In this document: positions 7,925 to 15,353 of the stretch, in pieces
How the letters are laid out: every line of letters begins with the position of its first letter
Position numbering within the stretch: the stretch's first letter is position 1
Assembly: GCA_035550295.1 (NCBI GenBank)
Contig: DASZPJ010000024.1
Coordinates: forward strand, 1-29,457
Length of the DNA stretch: 29,457 bases
From: DASZPJ01 sp035550295
GTDB lineage: Bacteria > Patescibacteriota > Saccharimonadia > Saccharimonadales > UBA4665
Direction of reading: 5' to 3'
Translations under genes and position numbers: made by a program
Notes under the pieces: generated by a model
What the model was told of the DNA's origin: nothing
Database searches by the model: none
Seen by the model: the letters and a program-made list of their open reading frames with translations, nothing else

Positions 7925-9298
7925 CTAGTCCATCTCTTCTTGTCCCTGTTTTGTGGGCAGTCGGCTCAGTATTAGCTGGTCTTTATTGAGAACTAGCTCC
8001 AGCAATCGCACCGCTTGGCTATCAACCTGCTCTTGCTTTGCAGCCCTTACCGGTTCGGCAGGAAGAAGTCGTTGCAATACATAACTGAAAGCCTCGGCAA
8101 TAGCGTCGGGCTCTACGTTCTTCTCGGCGTGGTCGTTGTGCCAGTCTGATGGTTTGCTGCCGTTCTTTGCCACGTCAATGTCACCAGCCATATCAAAAAG
8201 TGGGCCAAAATTGACCGCCGTCCGGCTTCTGGCAAAAGGATAATTTGGCGTCGTGCTTAAACGCTGCTTGATATTTGTCGTTAGGGGCGAGTCCTGTTTG
8301 ACCTCTCTCATCTTGCCATCTAGGTAATACATAACATAGCTATGCGCAAAAACATGGCGGTACTTATTAAATACCATTTTGGTTGTTGGCTTTAGCTTGG
8401 ACGTTTCCAGCTCAGCCAGTGCAATCTCGGTGGCGAAAGGATGGCGGAAAATGGCAGTCTGGCCTAATAATCGCTTCATTGAAGGAGTATTCGGGGCTAT
8501 GGTGCCGCGATCAATAAGGGTTTTAGCAAGTTCAGCAGCGCTCAACTGAACTTCCAAATAAGGGTTGGCTTCACCATATAGGCCCCAGCGAGTATCGAAG
8601 ATTTGGCCCATTCTGGAAATCATGCGACTGCGGAGTGATTTACCGGTCTCGTTGCCGGCAATGTCAGCAGCGCCAATTAGCTGAATAACCTCTTGGGTCA
8701 TAGTCTCTCGTGCTCCTGAGTCGGCACCCGACAATGCCGAAAAATCACCGCGAATTGTGTGTTCAAGCCGATCGTATAGCATGCTGCTTAGCTTTCGTGT
8801 GACCGGAAGCTCAGCGTCCAGGCCAGTTCTGCCGAGGACTTTTAATAAAGCCGTAAAGTCTCCCAGCGATTCAGCTTGATTGGACAGAACATCTAGCACG
8901 TTATCGGCTTCTAGCGGTTGGTAGCCGAAATCATTTTCCAAAGCGGACAAATCTGGCGACAGCTCAACACCAAGCGGCAAAAAGCCGGTATAACACCAGT
9001 TGAAGCGTTTTTCTGCCTTGCCGGTAAGGATGTCCGTTTCGGAAAAAACAAATTGGGCCTGGCCAAAGGTACTGCCACGAACTTCACGGCGGGCACCAGT
9101 AGGTTCCAGGTTTGCGGCTGTAGCATGCTCAAGTCGCTGGGGATTATTAATGTCCCATTCGGTCCGAAAATACGTCGGCACGTCATCACGCCGCAGGCTT
9201 TGCAAGCTGCCAATTAGCATAAGGCTGCTCTCAGCAAAGTCATTTATTTCCGGCGACGTCGCCTCGTATCCGTTCGCACTTGATACATCAAAGCTCAT
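7925..9298 (-). CDS. Orphan 457-residue protein of the MutS-like island
   Basis: Not recognised. It is soluble by appearance, mixed helical, with no signal peptide, transmembrane helix, zinc cluster or P-loop. Notable stretches are a Trp/Tyr-rich segment near residues 98-112 (KRFNWCYTGFLPLG), a KYRHVFAHSYVMYYLDGKMREV segment near 318-340, and a Glu/Gln-rich C-terminus. It is transcribed in the same direction as the MutS-like gene (202-nt gap) and divergently from the orphan/J-domain pair, which suggests a shared role. Start ATG 9298 fits a TATAAT ending 7 nt upstream. Confidence 0.75.
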   Translation of the reverse strand: MSFDVSSANGYEATSPEINDFAESSLMLIGSLQSLRRDDVPTYFRTEWDINNPQRLEHATAANLEPTGARREVRGSTFGQAQFVFSETDILTGKAEKRFNWCYTGFLPLGVELSPDLSALENDFGYQPLEADNVLDVLSNQAESLGDFTALLKVLGRTGLDAELPVTRKLSSMLYDRLEHTIRGDFSALSGADSGARETMTQEVIQLIGAADIAGNETGKSLRSRMISRMGQIFDTRWGLYGEANPYLEVQLSAAELAKTLIDRGTIAPNTPSMKRLLGQTAIFRHPFATEIALAELETSKLKPTTKMVFNKYRHVFAHSYVMYYLDGKMREVKQDSPLTTNIKQRLSTTPNYPFARSRTAVNFGPLFDMAGDIDVAKNGSKPSDWHNDHAEKNVEPDAIAEAFSYVLQRLLPAEPVRAAKQEQVDSQAVRLLELVLNKDQLILSRLPTKQGQEEMD

Positions 9299-9305
9299 TG
9301 ACTAT

Positions 9306-9334
9306 ATTATATAACTTTTATTTAACCCAGTAAA
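9306..9334 (-). promoter_or_regulatory. Promoter of the 457-residue orphan (leaderless geometry)
   Basis: TTTACT (9334-9329), 17-nt spacer, TATAAT (9311-9306) on the minus strand, ending 7 nt before ATG 9298. It is the left half of a divergent promoter pair. Confidence 0.65.
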
Positions 9335-9346
9335 GTCCTTATGTTG

Positions 9347-9376
9347 TTGACTTTTATTAGTTTATAGTGTTATAAT
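9347..9376 (+). promoter_or_regulatory. Promoter of the orphan/J-domain operon
   Basis: TTGACT (9347-9352), 18-nt spacer, TATAAT (9371-9376). The expected start is near 9383, about 28 nt before ATG 9411. It lies within 13 nt of the divergent promoter, so the two could be co-regulated. Confidence 0.65.
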
Positions 9377-9410
9377 AATATTTAATTAATCAGTTCGTAA
9401 TTTTGAGTTT

Positions 9411-10223
9411 ATGACCAATTCCACCGACACCCCATTTTTGGCGCCTTCGACTCCCGAACAGGAAGCATTTGTGGTGGCCATTGATGAGCAGCCAGATTTA
9501 GCTGCTTCACAAGAGCTGAGCTTGGTTCAGCGCAAGGCTTTGGCATTAACATCCTTTGATGCAGCTTCTTCAATACTTGAGCGTGAGGTTAATGTGGCAG
9601 TTCTTGCCCGAATGGCAGAAAGCGTCGATCAACGTACAAGATTGACCGGTAAGCGTGCCCTACGAGCCATCGAGGCCGCTACCCGCCCGGATTCCAAAGT
9701 TATTAAAGCCATTGGCGAACAAGGTATTTATCCTTTCATGGAAGGCGTAATTTTATATGGCGCAGACACAGCAAAATTTCTTGCCTTATTGCGAGAAGAA
9801 GACGAAGGCTTAACTCCGGAGACTGTCACGGGCTTGTATGCCTTACGGGAATCTATTGCCCAACACAGTGAAGACGGGAAAATGCCGAGTTTTCCGAGCA
9901 TTAAACGAGCCTTGCAGAGATTAGGCATCAGCCTGGCTGATGGTGGTGCCGATCCGGACATGATAGCCGAGCTGATCGATCAAACCGGCATGCTTGAAAA
10001 AACTGCCAGCAGTGGACGGGGCGGCACGCCAGCCTTTATCGCTCACTCCTATGGCAATGAGCCTTTGGTGGAAGACGATCCTGACGGTTCTTTCTCTGAA
10101 GCAATTCTAAAGGGTCAGCGAGCCCAATTGTCGAGCTTTGCTGACGAAACCGAGTATGAAGCCGACTCTCACGAACTAGGCCAAATTATGCGCAACCTAG
10201 AAGAGCTCGTAAACGGTAAGTAA
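9411..10223 (+). CDS. Orphan 270-residue acidic helical protein
   Basis: Not recognised. It is predicted soluble and mostly helical, with a disordered N-terminus (Ser/Thr/Pro) and an acidic C-terminal 60 residues (EDDPDGSF, ETEYEADSHELG). There is no membrane segment or metal motif. The TAA and the next ATG share one base (TAATG at 10221-10225), so it is translationally coupled to the J-domain protein and may work with it as a client or adaptor; that is inference. No strong Shine-Dalgarno sequence precedes ATG 9411. Confidence 0.75.
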   Translation: MTNSTDTPFLAPSTPEQEAFVVAIDEQPDLAASQELSLVQRKALALTSFDAASSILEREVNVAVLARMAESVDQRTRLTGKRALRAIEAATRPDSKVIKAIGEQGIYPFMEGVILYGADTAKFLALLREEDEGLTPETVTGLYALRESIAQHSEDGKMPSFPSIKRALQRLGISLADGGADPDMIAELIDQTGMLEKTASSGRGGTPAFIAHSYGNEPLVEDDPDGSFSEAILKGQRAQLSSFADETEYEADSHELGQIMRNLEELVNGK

Positions 10224-11455
10224 TGGTTACTAAAAAGCAGCAAAATTTATTTGAGGAACTTGGCGTTCTGACTGAAGCCGAGCCAGTCAACCCCTATCAC
10301 ACACTAGGTATCGACCCCAACTTTGTGCGTGACTTGCTGCAGGAAGATCCTTCCGGTAAGGCAGTGAGAACTTTTGCCAGCGCTGCCTATCGTGGTTTGT
10401 CACAGTTATATCACCCCGACAACAGTCCTGACAATGCCGATAAATTTCGCACTATTACTGGTGCCCGAGACCAGATTACTGAAGCTACAACTGACGGTTT
10501 ATCTCGCTGGTCACGCGTCCAACGTGCCAGCCGTGCCGTTAGTCTCGACTCTCTAAGTGCGCGCGTCGAGCTAGTATTAAACCAGTCGGCTGAGACGATT
10601 CAATCGACTATGCGCTTCGGGCGGGACCCATTGCATTTCACGCAGGAACGTTGGGCTCAAGGCATTCTTCTGGAACATGGCTCTGGACTGCTATTGGCAC
10701 GGCGCAGTATCGACGACGCAGGCTTGCGCGTAACCAAAGCGGTGGATTTATCTACAGATCGCATCCAGCGCATTCCCGCTGGCGATAACAAAGAGGTATT
10801 GTTTGACTTCCGCAATTTCCTGGATAACCATGACTCTTTCGGCATCGAGCCAGGTGCGCCCGTCAGGGCTTTTGTAGACGGCGATCGGGCCACCATTTTG
10901 AATGATGACCTGTCATTCATGATGGATGTCAGTGAACCGGTTGCTGATTTTAGACGAATCCGCGAAATGACTCGAGGGCGGGACGACCAAAGAGTCGGTG
11001 GCGAAGATGCCTGGCTGCGTCGCTCTTCCCCGTCAATGTATCGGACAAGCTCAGGCGGCACAAAAGCCAGTCAAAGACCGCTGAAAATCTGGGTTTTTCA
11101 GGAGCACATCCGGGCCGACGAGCAAACCTCACATGACTTAGGCTGGAATATCCCATTTTTCTCAGCTGGTAGCGTAGCGCCTAACTATTATCAGAAGATG
11201 AAGCACAGCAAAGAGTCCGGGCGCTTGGCGTTGCGCTCTGCCCAACTAGCCCGCCACGAGCATGCCTACTTTAACTGGTTACCAGTAACCGTGCGCTCAC
11301 TGATCGACGAAAATGCGTCCTATTCGCCAGTTATTGCAACCGGTAATTCGCTGCTATTGTACGACGCCGCATCAGACGCGCCCATAGCAACCGATACAAA
11401 AATCATCGGCTTGCTTGGCAATAACGCATACAGCCCAGATCCAGCGAACTCATAG
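10223..11455 (+). CDS. J-domain-like protein with unknown C-terminal region
   Basis: 410 residues. Residues about 23-90 look like a J domain: NPYHTLGI opens helix I, AYRGLSQLYHPDNSPDNADKF carries the HPD tripeptide at 64-66 in the expected position, and FRTITGARDQI fits helix III. J domains stimulate Hsp70 (DnaK) ATPase. There is no Gly/Phe linker, Cys-rich zinc domain or DnaJ C-terminal substrate domain, so this is not DnaJ; the remaining 320 residues are unrecognised. It probably recruits DnaK to a specialised complex. It is coupled to the upstream orphan and ends 9 nt from the convergent phospholipase D-like gene. Confidence 0.72.
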   Translation: MVTKKQQNLFEELGVLTEAEPVNPYHTLGIDPNFVRDLLQEDPSGKAVRTFASAAYRGLSQLYHPDNSPDNADKFRTITGARDQITEATTDGLSRWSRVQRASRAVSLDSLSARVELVLNQSAETIQSTMRFGRDPLHFTQERWAQGILLEHGSGLLLARRSIDDAGLRVTKAVDLSTDRIQRIPAGDNKEVLFDFRNFLDNHDSFGIEPGAPVRAFVDGDRATILNDDLSFMMDVSEPVADFRRIREMTRGRDDQRVGGEDAWLRRSSPSMYRTSSGGTKASQRPLKIWVFQEHIRADEQTSHDLGWNIPFFSAGSVAPNYYQKMKHSKESGRLALRSAQLARHEHAYFNWLPVTVRSLIDENASYSPVIATGNSLLLYDAASDAPIATDTKIIGLLGNNAYSPDPANS

Positions 11456-11464
11456 TGCTAGAAG

Positions 11465-12724
11465 CTATGCCTTTGAGGTAAGCTTTTCCTGGATGGTTGC
11501 GTCGATTTCGTCCATTTCCCTCAGTAAATCAACAAAGCCTGCAAAATACTGGTCATCGTTTTTGTCTTTTAGATTTAAATCAATCGCGACCGCTAACTCC
11601 TCGTTGCGGACAATTTTTTGCAGGTTAGTCACCAGGTTGTCGCTGCCGACGATTAGCTTGGCCGTGCCATCGTGGTAGGTCACGATCTGGGTTTTGATGT
11701 GCGACGGCACTGGCCGGCGCGGTTGGTTGCCAATCGACCGGGCCCGGAATAAGGCATTATTGACGTTGTATGGGAAGTTTCGTGAGCGGTGGTCATCGGC
11801 TGGTTGCCGCGGAACGTAGACCTCGGTCCCTTGGTCAGCAGCATATTTGAGAACGCTGGCCAACAGGCCATTTGGCGCGTATTGCGAGAGCAACACGACG
11901 GTTTTGGGTTCTTTTGGCTCGGCATCATATGGGTCTTTGACTATTGCTTCCCGGCGAGGGTCTATGGCCGTTAAGGCTTCTTCCAAAATGCTCGGCAGCC
12001 GCCCGGGAGCACCGCTGTTGCCGATGTCATGAATCAACTTAACTTCGGCGCCGTTCATATGCGTGCCGGCTATCCGACCAAAATTGCCAGTAGCCGCCCT
12101 GACGATGAAAGCAGCTTGGCGGTCTTCAAAACGTAGCGACAGGTTGTTCATGCCAAACGGCTGGCCGCTATTTGGCCGGGTTAAATCAGCGTCCGTCAAA
12201 TTGCCGGTATTAAGCCAGGCTGTCGTTTCGCTATCCGGCCGGCTCACCCAAGCCGCCTTGGTGTGAACCACCGCGAGCGCGCGCTGGGCAATGTGCAAAC
12301 TGCCTAAGTGGCGCAGTGCCGGCGTGTAGCCACGATCGGGTCGCTGCGGCTTTTTATCGATAACAATTCCCGTGTCTCGTAAATCATCCATGCATGAAGC
12401 TGTTCGTGCATGGTTTTCATGACGAGTGCGGCGATCTTCGGCGCCCATAAGTGGCAGCCAGTTGGGCACCACCCGGTTGCCTATCCGCGTCATCCGGCGA
12501 ACATAGCGTTCGTCAACTAGCAACTGCACGTCCACGCCGCGTGTTTTGGCCTGTACCATCGACTCCAGAACATCAAAGACAAGGGAAGCTTCGGGTTCTA
12601 GCTGGGCCTCAAATTCCATGGTGGCCAGTCCAACCTGGTCGCCCGACTCTGTACTGCTGACTAAATCAATAAATTCAGCAGCAAACCGCTCCGGCAGCAT
12701 TGGGGTTGGCAGGACTTTTCCCAT
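11465..12724 (-). CDS. Two-HKD phospholipase D-like protein
   Basis: Counting from an upstream ATG at 12754: first HKD-type motif H164-T-K166 with N182/N185 downstream (VVHTKAAWV...WLNTGNL); second H352-I-K354 with GSDN (370-373) and a following Glu (SHIKTQIV...LIVGSDNL...NEEL). Two motifs in one chain form a complete PLD active site, so hydrolase, nuclease or phosphatidyltransferase chemistry is possible. There is no transmembrane helix or signal peptide, which argues against a classical cardiolipin synthase and leaves a cytoplasmic nuclease or lipase open. The start is set at ATG 12724 (eleventh codon of the longer frame): it has AGGA upstream and lies 8 nt after a -10 box, while ATG 12754 falls inside the promoter spacer. 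Confidence 0.8.
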   Translation of the reverse strand: MGKVLPTPMLPERFAAEFIDLVSSTESGDQVGLATMEFEAQLEPEASLVFDVLESMVQAKTRGVDVQLLVDERYVRRMTRIGNRVVPNWLPLMGAEDRRTRHENHARTASCMDDLRDTGIVIDKKPQRPDRGYTPALRHLGSLHIAQRALAVVHTKAAWVSRPDSETTAWLNTGNLTDADLTRPNSGQPFGMNNLSLRFEDRQAAFIVRAATGNFGRIAGTHMNGAEVKLIHDIGNSGAPGRLPSILEEALTAIDPRREAIVKDPYDAEPKEPKTVVLLSQYAPNGLLASVLKYAADQGTEVYVPRQPADDHRSRNFPYNVNNALFRARSIGNQPRRPVPSHIKTQIVTYHDGTAKLIVGSDNLVTNLQKIVRNEELAVAIDLNLKDKNDDQYFAGFVDLLREMDEIDATIQEKLTSKA

Positions 12725-12732
12725 ATTTCCTA

Positions 12733-12761
12733 AGTATGTATCAGGAGTCAGCATTTGACAA
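12733..12761 (-). promoter_or_regulatory. Promoter of the phospholipase D-like gene
   Basis: TTGTCA (12761-12756), 17-nt spacer, CATACT (12738-12733) on the minus strand, ending 8 nt before ATG 12724. Confidence 0.5.
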
Positions 12762-12816
12762 TTCCAGACTATCGGTTCTTGGATTTATTTATTGGGTGTG
12801 ATTTATCTTAAATGCG

Positions 12817-12845
12817 TTGACAGAGGTGCAACAGATTGTTAAAAT
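12817..12845 (+). promoter_or_regulatory. Strong promoter of the alpha-glucan operon
   Basis: Consensus -35 TTGACA (12817-12822), 17-nt spacer, TAAAAT (12840-12845). The expected start is near 12852, which leaves about 78 nt of leader. A second TATAAT at 12884-12889 with TTGTGC at 12861 could be a weaker alternative promoter. Confidence 0.7.
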
Positions 12846-12862
12846 GGCTGTGTATTACGCTT

Positions 12863-12896
12863 GTGCTATAGGTGGACGACCTCTATAATTGAGCAC
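12863..12896 (+). other. Imperfect hairpin in the leader of the alpha-glucan operon
   Basis: GTGCT (12863-12867) pairs with AGCAC (12892-12896), and AGGT (12870-12873) with ACCT (12879-12882) around loop GGACG. It is not followed by a U tract. It may be mRNA-stabilising or regulatory; it matches no riboswitch class I know. Confidence 0.35.
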
Positions 12897-12929
12897 AGAG
12901 AAAATAAAATATTTTAAAAAGTGAGGGTG

Positions 12930-14132
12930 ATGAAAATACTGATGCTTGGGTGGGAGCTGCCTCCCCACAATAGCGGCGGGCTGGGCATTGCGTGCTACCA
13001 GCTCTGTAAAGCCCTCTCCAAAAAGTCAGTCGATATCGAATTTGTGGTGCCCTACCAGGCCGATCACGGGCTAGACTTTATGAAAGTTACAGCAGCACAG
13101 CCCCAGGGGGTCGCCCACATACTGCGCAGCGGCATCGCTTATGACAGTTACAAGTACACAATGGATGACGGCTCGGAAGAGTGGCTAAATATTTTTGACC
13201 AGCAACAGCTGTACGAACACTCCGTTGCCCAACTAGTTGAAGACCGTGAGTTCGATATTGTGCATGCTCATGACTGGCTAACGTTCCGTGCTGCCTTGCG
13301 CGTCAAAGAAATGAAAGGCTGCCCCATAATCCTGCACGTCCACTCTGTAGAATCGGACCGTTCTGGCACTGACCACGGCAATCCGCTGGTCCAGGAAATT
13401 GAGTACATGGCGTTGCATGCGGCCGACCGGGTGATTGCCGTCAGCCAGCGTACCAAAGACGCGATTGTCACCGATTACGGCGTGCCAGCCGACAAAATCG
13501 AAGTGGTTCACAATAGCATTAACGCTGGCGACCTGGAGCCTTTAAGTGGCGACAACGCCTACCAATACCTCAAGCTCATGAAGTCGCTGGGCTATCGGGT
13601 GGTCGTTAACGTAGGCCGTTTGACGATCCAAAAAGGCTTGCCAAATTTGTTGCGTGCTGCCCAAAAAGTCGTCGAAAAGGCGCCAAAGACGCTGTTTTTG
13701 ATCGTTGGCAGCGGCGAGCAGTACTACGAACTGATCGAACAAGCCGCCGCTTTAGGTATTGGACCGAACGTCATCTTTGCGGATTTCCAGCGGGGTAAGA
13801 ATTGGCGTGACGCTTTTGCTATTGGTGATTTGTTTGTGATGCCGTCGGTTTCCGAACCGTTCGGTTTGACGCCGCTTGAAGCGATTGGCTATGGAACGCC
13901 AGCCTTGGTCAGTAAGCAATCTGGTGTCAGCGAAGTCCTGCAAAACTGCCTGAAGGTTGACTTTTGGGACATTGACGAAATGGCCAACCAAATTGCAGCC
14001 GTGATGCAGAGCGATGCCTTGCGCGATGAATTAGCAGCCAATGCATACCGCGAGTTTTCGAAATTGAGCTGGGATGATGTCAGCGACAGGATTCACGGAC
14101 TTTACCACGAACACGCCGGAGCCACATCGTGA
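12930..14132 (+). CDS. GT4/GT5-type glycosyltransferase, glycogen-synthase-like
   Basis: About 400 residues with the GT-B two-domain plan. N-terminal MKILMLGWELPPHNSGGLG carries the Gly-Gly-Leu-Gly donor loop typical of glycogen/starch synthases. The C-terminal domain shows VGRLTIQKGLPNLL and SVSEPFGLTPLEAIGYGTPALVSKQSGVSE, the E-x7-E nucleotide-sugar site. The expected reaction is transfer of glucose from an NDP-glucose to an alpha-glucan; donor and product are inferred from the GH57 and GH15 neighbours. It lacks the full length (about 480) of classical GlgA. The start is chosen at ATG 12930, which gives the canonical N-terminus. GTG 12921 and GTG 12927 are alternatives, and the purine-rich GAGGG sits unusually close. 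Confidence 0.85.
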   Translation: MKILMLGWELPPHNSGGLGIACYQLCKALSKKSVDIEFVVPYQADHGLDFMKVTAAQPQGVAHILRSGIAYDSYKYTMDDGSEEWLNIFDQQQLYEHSVAQLVEDREFDIVHAHDWLTFRAALRVKEMKGCPIILHVHSVESDRSGTDHGNPLVQEIEYMALHAADRVIAVSQRTKDAIVTDYGVPADKIEVVHNSINAGDLEPLSGDNAYQYLKLMKSLGYRVVVNVGRLTIQKGLPNLLRAAQKVVEKAPKTLFLIVGSGEQYYELIEQAAALGIGPNVIFADFQRGKNWRDAFAIGDLFVMPSVSEPFGLTPLEAIGYGTPALVSKQSGVSEVLQNCLKVDFWDIDEMANQIAAVMQSDALRDELAANAYREFSKLSWDDVSDRIHGLYHEHAGATS

Positions 14133-15334
14133 AAGCAATAGTTCTGTATCTTCACGTGCACCAGCCGTTCCGCATCAGGCACTACACGATTTTTGACAGT
14201 GGTGTGCATCACGCATATTTTGACTCCCACGCCGAAAATGACACCAACAACGAACGTATTCTTAAGAAAGTTGCCGAGAAGTCCTACTTGCCCACCAATG
14301 CCCGTTTGTTAGAGATTTTGCGCGAAAACCCGGACTTTAAAGTCAGCTTAAGCTTAACCGGCACGGTGATTGAACAACTGGAAAAATGGTCGCCGGAAGC
14401 ACTGCAATCGTTTAAAGACCTGGTGGCCACCGGCCGCGTTGAGATTGTGGCTGAAACATACCACCACAGTTTGGCGTTCTTTTACTCGCGCTCGGAATTT
14501 GAAATGCAGGTCGACATGCACCGCCGCAAGATCGAAGAAGTCTTTGGGCAAACACCACGCGTCTTCCGTAACACGGAGTTAAGTTATAACAACGACCTGG
14601 CCAAATGGGCCGACGAAGCCGGCTACAAAGGCATTTTAACCGAGGGCTGGGACCCAGTGCTGGATTGGCGCAGCCCAAACTTCGTCTACCGGCCAGCAAA
14701 TACCGAAAACATTCGGTTGCTGATGAAAAACTACAAACTTAGCGACGACATCGCCTTCCGTTTTGGCGATTCTAACTGGAGCGAATACCCGCTAACGGCC
14801 GACAAGTTTGCGCACTGGATGAGCGAAGACCACGACGCCACTAACATCAACCTATTCATGGACTACGAAACCTTTGGCGAACACCAATGGGAACACACCG
14901 GCGTCTTCGACTTCCTGCAGCAATTGCCGCGCGAATGGTCCAAAACAGCCGGCAACACCTTCATGACAGTCTCTGAAGTCATCGACAATTTTGAGCCGGT
15001 TGATGAAGTTGACGTACCGCAAACCATTACCTGGGCTGACACCGAGCGCGATTTGTCCGCCTGGCTCGGGAATGCGATGCAAGGTTCTTCGATTCATGCG
15101 TTATACGAACTGGAAGACCGCATCATCGGCAGCGCTGATTTGCAGCTGATTGAAGATTGGCGCAAGCTACAGACGTCCGACCACTTTTACTACATGTGCA
15201 CCAAGTGGTTCAACGACGGCGACATTCATGCTTATTTCAGCCCCTACCAAACACCATACGAAGCCTATATGAATTTCATGAACGCTTTCCGGGATTTGCA
15301 AGCAAGGCTGGTTGAGAAAGGAATTCCGGTATAG
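14129..15334 (+). CDS. GH57 family alpha-amylase / glucanotransferase-like protein
   Basis: 401 residues with GH57 landmarks: HVHQPFR at the N-terminus (HQP 11-13), FRNTELSYNND with candidate nucleophile Glu150, TEGWD (171-175), and FMDYETFGEHQW with candidate acid Asp245. GH57 enzymes act on alpha-1,4/1,6 glucans as amylases, 4-alpha-glucanotransferases or branching enzymes; which one applies cannot be told from sequence alone. No signal peptide is present, so it acts in the cytoplasm. The GTG start overlaps the upstream TGA (GTGA at 14129-14132), which implies translational coupling to the glycosyltransferase. Confidence 0.9.
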   Translation: MKAIVLYLHVHQPFRIRHYTIFDSGVHHAYFDSHAENDTNNERILKKVAEKSYLPTNARLLEILRENPDFKVSLSLTGTVIEQLEKWSPEALQSFKDLVATGRVEIVAETYHHSLAFFYSRSEFEMQVDMHRRKIEEVFGQTPRVFRNTELSYNNDLAKWADEAGYKGILTEGWDPVLDWRSPNFVYRPANTENIRLLMKNYKLSDDIAFRFGDSNWSEYPLTADKFAHWMSEDHDATNINLFMDYETFGEHQWEHTGVFDFLQQLPREWSKTAGNTFMTVSEVIDNFEPVDEVDVPQTITWADTERDLSAWLGNAMQGSSIHALYELEDRIIGSADLQLIEDWRKLQTSDHFYYMCTKWFNDGDIHAYFSPYQTPYEAYMNFMNAFRDLQARLVEKGIPV

Positions 15335-15353
15335 CTATGAAGAAAGGGTGGGC

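Noticed and set aside
10223..11455. Calling the J-domain protein DnaJ
   Set aside because: No Gly/Phe region, no CxxCxGxG zinc repeats and no DnaJ C-terminal domain.
12754..12754. Upstream ATG of the PLD gene as the true start
   Set aside because: It lies within the -35/-10 spacer of the only good promoter, whereas ATG 12724 has AGGA and suits that promoter.
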